The notes beneath the pieces are model-generated. The model was not told where the DNA came from. It did not search any database and saw only the letters and a program-made list of their open reading frames with translations. From Zoogloea sp. (GTDB lineage Bacteria; Pseudomonadota; Gammaproteobacteria; Burkholderiales; Rhodocyclaceae), in the NCBI GenBank assembly GCA_016790385.1, contig JAEUNV010000623.1, positions 1-6,953 of the forward strand: 6,953 nt of DNA, written 5' to 3'. The first letter of the stretch is position 1. Each line of letters begins with the position of its first letter. Below, piece by piece: positions 6,049 to 6,953 of the stretch. The position numbers were made by a program, and so were the translations under genes.

Positions 6049-6651
6049 ATGAAAGGGAGACTCGTTTCCGCAGGCCTGACGCTGTTGATGGCCCTGCCTG
6101 TTGCGACACAGGCAGCCGACCTGAAGCGTGCGGAGGAAATCGTCGGGGGGCGCTGTTTTTTGTGCCACGGCATGGAAGGTGAAGCAGCATCGGCGCTGTA
6201 TCCGCGACTGGCAGGGCAGCACGCCGAATACATTGCCAAGCAGCTTTCTGACTTCAAGTCCGGCAAGCGCAAGAGCGACACCATGTCTGGCATGGCTGCC
6301 GACCTCACGACCGAGGAGATGAAGGCGCTGGGCACCTTCTTCGAACAAAAGAAGCCCAGCCACAGCAGCCACGCGGACACCGATCTGGCGGCGGTAGGGC
6401 GCTACATCTTCACCAAGGGCAACCAGTACTCCGGCGTCGCCTCGTGCACCTCCTGCCATGGCCCCAAGGGCTACGGCACACCACAATTGCCCCGCCTTGC
6501 CGGACAACAACCCCTCTACCTCGAAAACCAGCTCAAGCAGTTCAACAGCCGCGAACGCAACAACGACAACGCGGTGATGCACTCGATCGCCTCCAAGCTC
6601 ACCGAACTGGAGGTCAAAGCCGTCTCAAGCTACATCTCGACGCTGGAATGA
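6049..6651 (+). CDS. Two-haem c-type cytochrome, cytochrome c4 family
   Basis: This 200-residue periplasmic protein carries electrons, in related bacteria typically from the bc1 complex to terminal oxidases or other reductases. Residues 1-22 form a Sec signal peptide (K3 and R4, a hydrophobic core, then TQA before ADLK), so the mature protein starts near A23. Two homologous cytochrome domains follow. The first attaches haem at C36-F-L-C39-H40 and the second at C133-T-S-C136-H137. Likely sixth ligands are M79 (SDTMSGMA) and M177 (NAVMHSIA), each in the motif that precedes LT(T/E)xE. The repeated YPRLAGQHAEYIAKQL (51-66) and LPRLAGQQPLYLENQL (147-162) mark the internal duplication typical of cytochrome c4, and the length fits that family. 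The ATG has AGGAG six bases upstream, but this site lies inside a perfect hairpin. The gene follows the helicase by 84 bases and probably has its own promoter. The exact electron partners cannot be read from the sequence. Confidence 0.93.
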   Translation: MKGRLVSAGLTLLMALPVATQAADLKRAEEIVGGRCFLCHGMEGEAASALYPRLAGQHAEYIAKQLSDFKSGKRKSDTMSGMAADLTTEEMKALGTFFEQKKPSHSSHADTDLAAVGRYIFTKGNQYSGVASCTSCHGPKGYGTPQLPRLAGQQPLYLENQLKQFNSRERNNDNAVMHSIASKLTELEVKAVSSYISTLE

Positions 6652-6661
6652 TCGTATCTGG

Positions 6662-6692
6662 CGGGGACGCGCGCTCAATGTGGCGGTCCCCG
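6662..6692 (+). terminator. GC-rich hairpin after the cytochrome gene, possible terminator
   Basis: CGGGGAC (6662-6668) and GTCCCCG (6686-6692) are perfect inverted repeats starting 10 bases after the cytochrome stop codon. Three more pairs can form inside (CGC 6670-6672 with GCG 6683-6685) past one bulged base. The position suits a transcript end, but no T-run follows. It may be a pause or a 3'-stabilising stem rather than an intrinsic terminator. Confidence 0.35.
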
Positions 6693-6715
6693 GCGCTGTC
6701 ATCGCGGGCAATTGA

Positions 6716-6729
6716 TTGACCTGAATCAG
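6716..6729. promoter_or_regulatory. Candidate FNR/Dnr-family binding site
   Basis: TTGACCTGAATCAG matches the FNR/Dnr consensus TTGAT-N4-ATCAA at 8 of 10 defined positions, with the correct four-base spacer. It lies in the gap before the truncated exported protein, 125 bases before that gene's ATG, a reasonable place for an activator site. It is also 65 bases after the cytochrome stop codon. The match suggests control by oxygen or nitrogen oxides of the downstream gene. No strong -10 stands at the ideal distance from it. Confidence 0.45.
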
Positions 6730-6801
6730 GGTTTCTCGCATTCGCCCCACACCCATCCCACTACCGCGCGAAAATTAGCATGCTCTGATGTACCGAGGCC
6801 G

Positions 6802-6827
6802 GCCGGGGGTTTATTTCGAAACCCGGC
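6802..6827 (+). repeat. Imperfect hairpin in the leader of the last gene
   Basis: GGGTTT (6807-6812) pairs with AAACCC (6819-6824) around the six-base loop ATTTCG. GCC (6802-6804) can pair with GGC (6825-6827) after two bulged G bases. It ends 27 bases before the ATG at 6855 and leaves the ribosome site free. It may be a 5' leader structure; no function can be assigned. Confidence 0.3.
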
Positions 6828-6854
6828 GCAGTGAGTTCCCTTCTGGAGACCTCC

Positions 6855-6953
6855 ATGAAACACCATCGCACGCTAGCCCTTGCCGCTGCACTCGCCCTTC
6901 TCGGCGTTCCCAACGTCCAGACCGTGCAGGCGGCGGAGCCCTCCGCCACCGCA
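6855..6953 (+). CDS. Exported protein of unknown function, first 33 residues only (runs off the right edge)
   Basis: The ATG at 6855 is preceded by GGAG at 6845-6848 with a six-base spacer, and the frame is open to the window edge. The 33 visible residues form a Sec signal peptide: basic MKHHRT, a hydrophobic core of Leu and Ala (LALAAALALLGV), then a likely cleavage after VQA before AEPSATA. The product should be periplasmic or secreted; nothing of the mature protein is visible, so no family can be named. The 203-base gap after the cytochrome gene, with a possible terminator stem and an FNR-like site, indicates an independent transcription unit. If the FNR-like site is real, the gene may be used under low oxygen or denitrifying conditions. 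Confidence 0.75.
   Translation, partial: MKHHRTLALAAALALLGVPNVQTVQAAEPSATA

Noticed and set aside
6713..6728. TTGAT...ATCA read as an FNR site starting at 6713
   Set aside because: The spacer is eight bases instead of four. The overlapping register at 6716-6729 has the correct spacing and is the one reported.

Overview
The window is GC-rich and densely coded. The order of its genes (a Tas-type aldo/keto reductase divergent from rlmM, then an RhlE-type helicase and a two-haem cytochrome c4) points to a betaproteobacterium, probably Rhodocyclales such as the Azoarcus/Thauera group. That placement is inferred from protein resemblance and codon bias; no rRNA or other phylogenetic marker is present. 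I see no insertion sequence, CRISPR array, tRNA or rRNA.

Minus-strand block (about 1-3144), in order of transcription: a Tas-like aldo/keto reductase (3144-2107); after 53 bases, a DUF3391 + HD-GYP cyclic-di-GMP signalling protein (2053-509); and, overlapping its stop by ATGA, an unrecognised protein that runs off the left edge (512-1). The HD-GYP protein keeps its GYP motif, but the His of its HD dyad is Gln. The ATGA overlap with no ribosome-binding site of its own suggests that the last two genes are translationally coupled and work together.

Divergent region (3145-3325): 181 bases with a 9-bp direct repeat at a 22-bp period and no clear promoter.

Plus-strand block: rlmM (3326-4414, 23S rRNA 2'-O-methyltransferase); an 80-base gap with a perfect TATAAT, two small dyads and a 12-codon leader ORF; an rhlE-type DEAD-box RNA helicase (4495-5964); an 84-base gap; a secreted two-haem cytochrome c4-family protein (6049-6651); then a 203-base gap with an FNR/Dnr-like site, leading to the first 33 codons of another exported protein (6855 to the edge). 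RlmM and the helicase both belong to ribosome and RNA maintenance. The cytochrome is a periplasmic electron carrier.

The most notable signals are non-coding or atypical. A perfect 10-bp hairpin masks the Shine-Dalgarno sequence of the cytochrome gene and ends at its start codon. The HD-GYP protein has a degenerate metal site. An FNR-like palindrome precedes the truncated last gene. I found no convincing wholly new multi-gene system.
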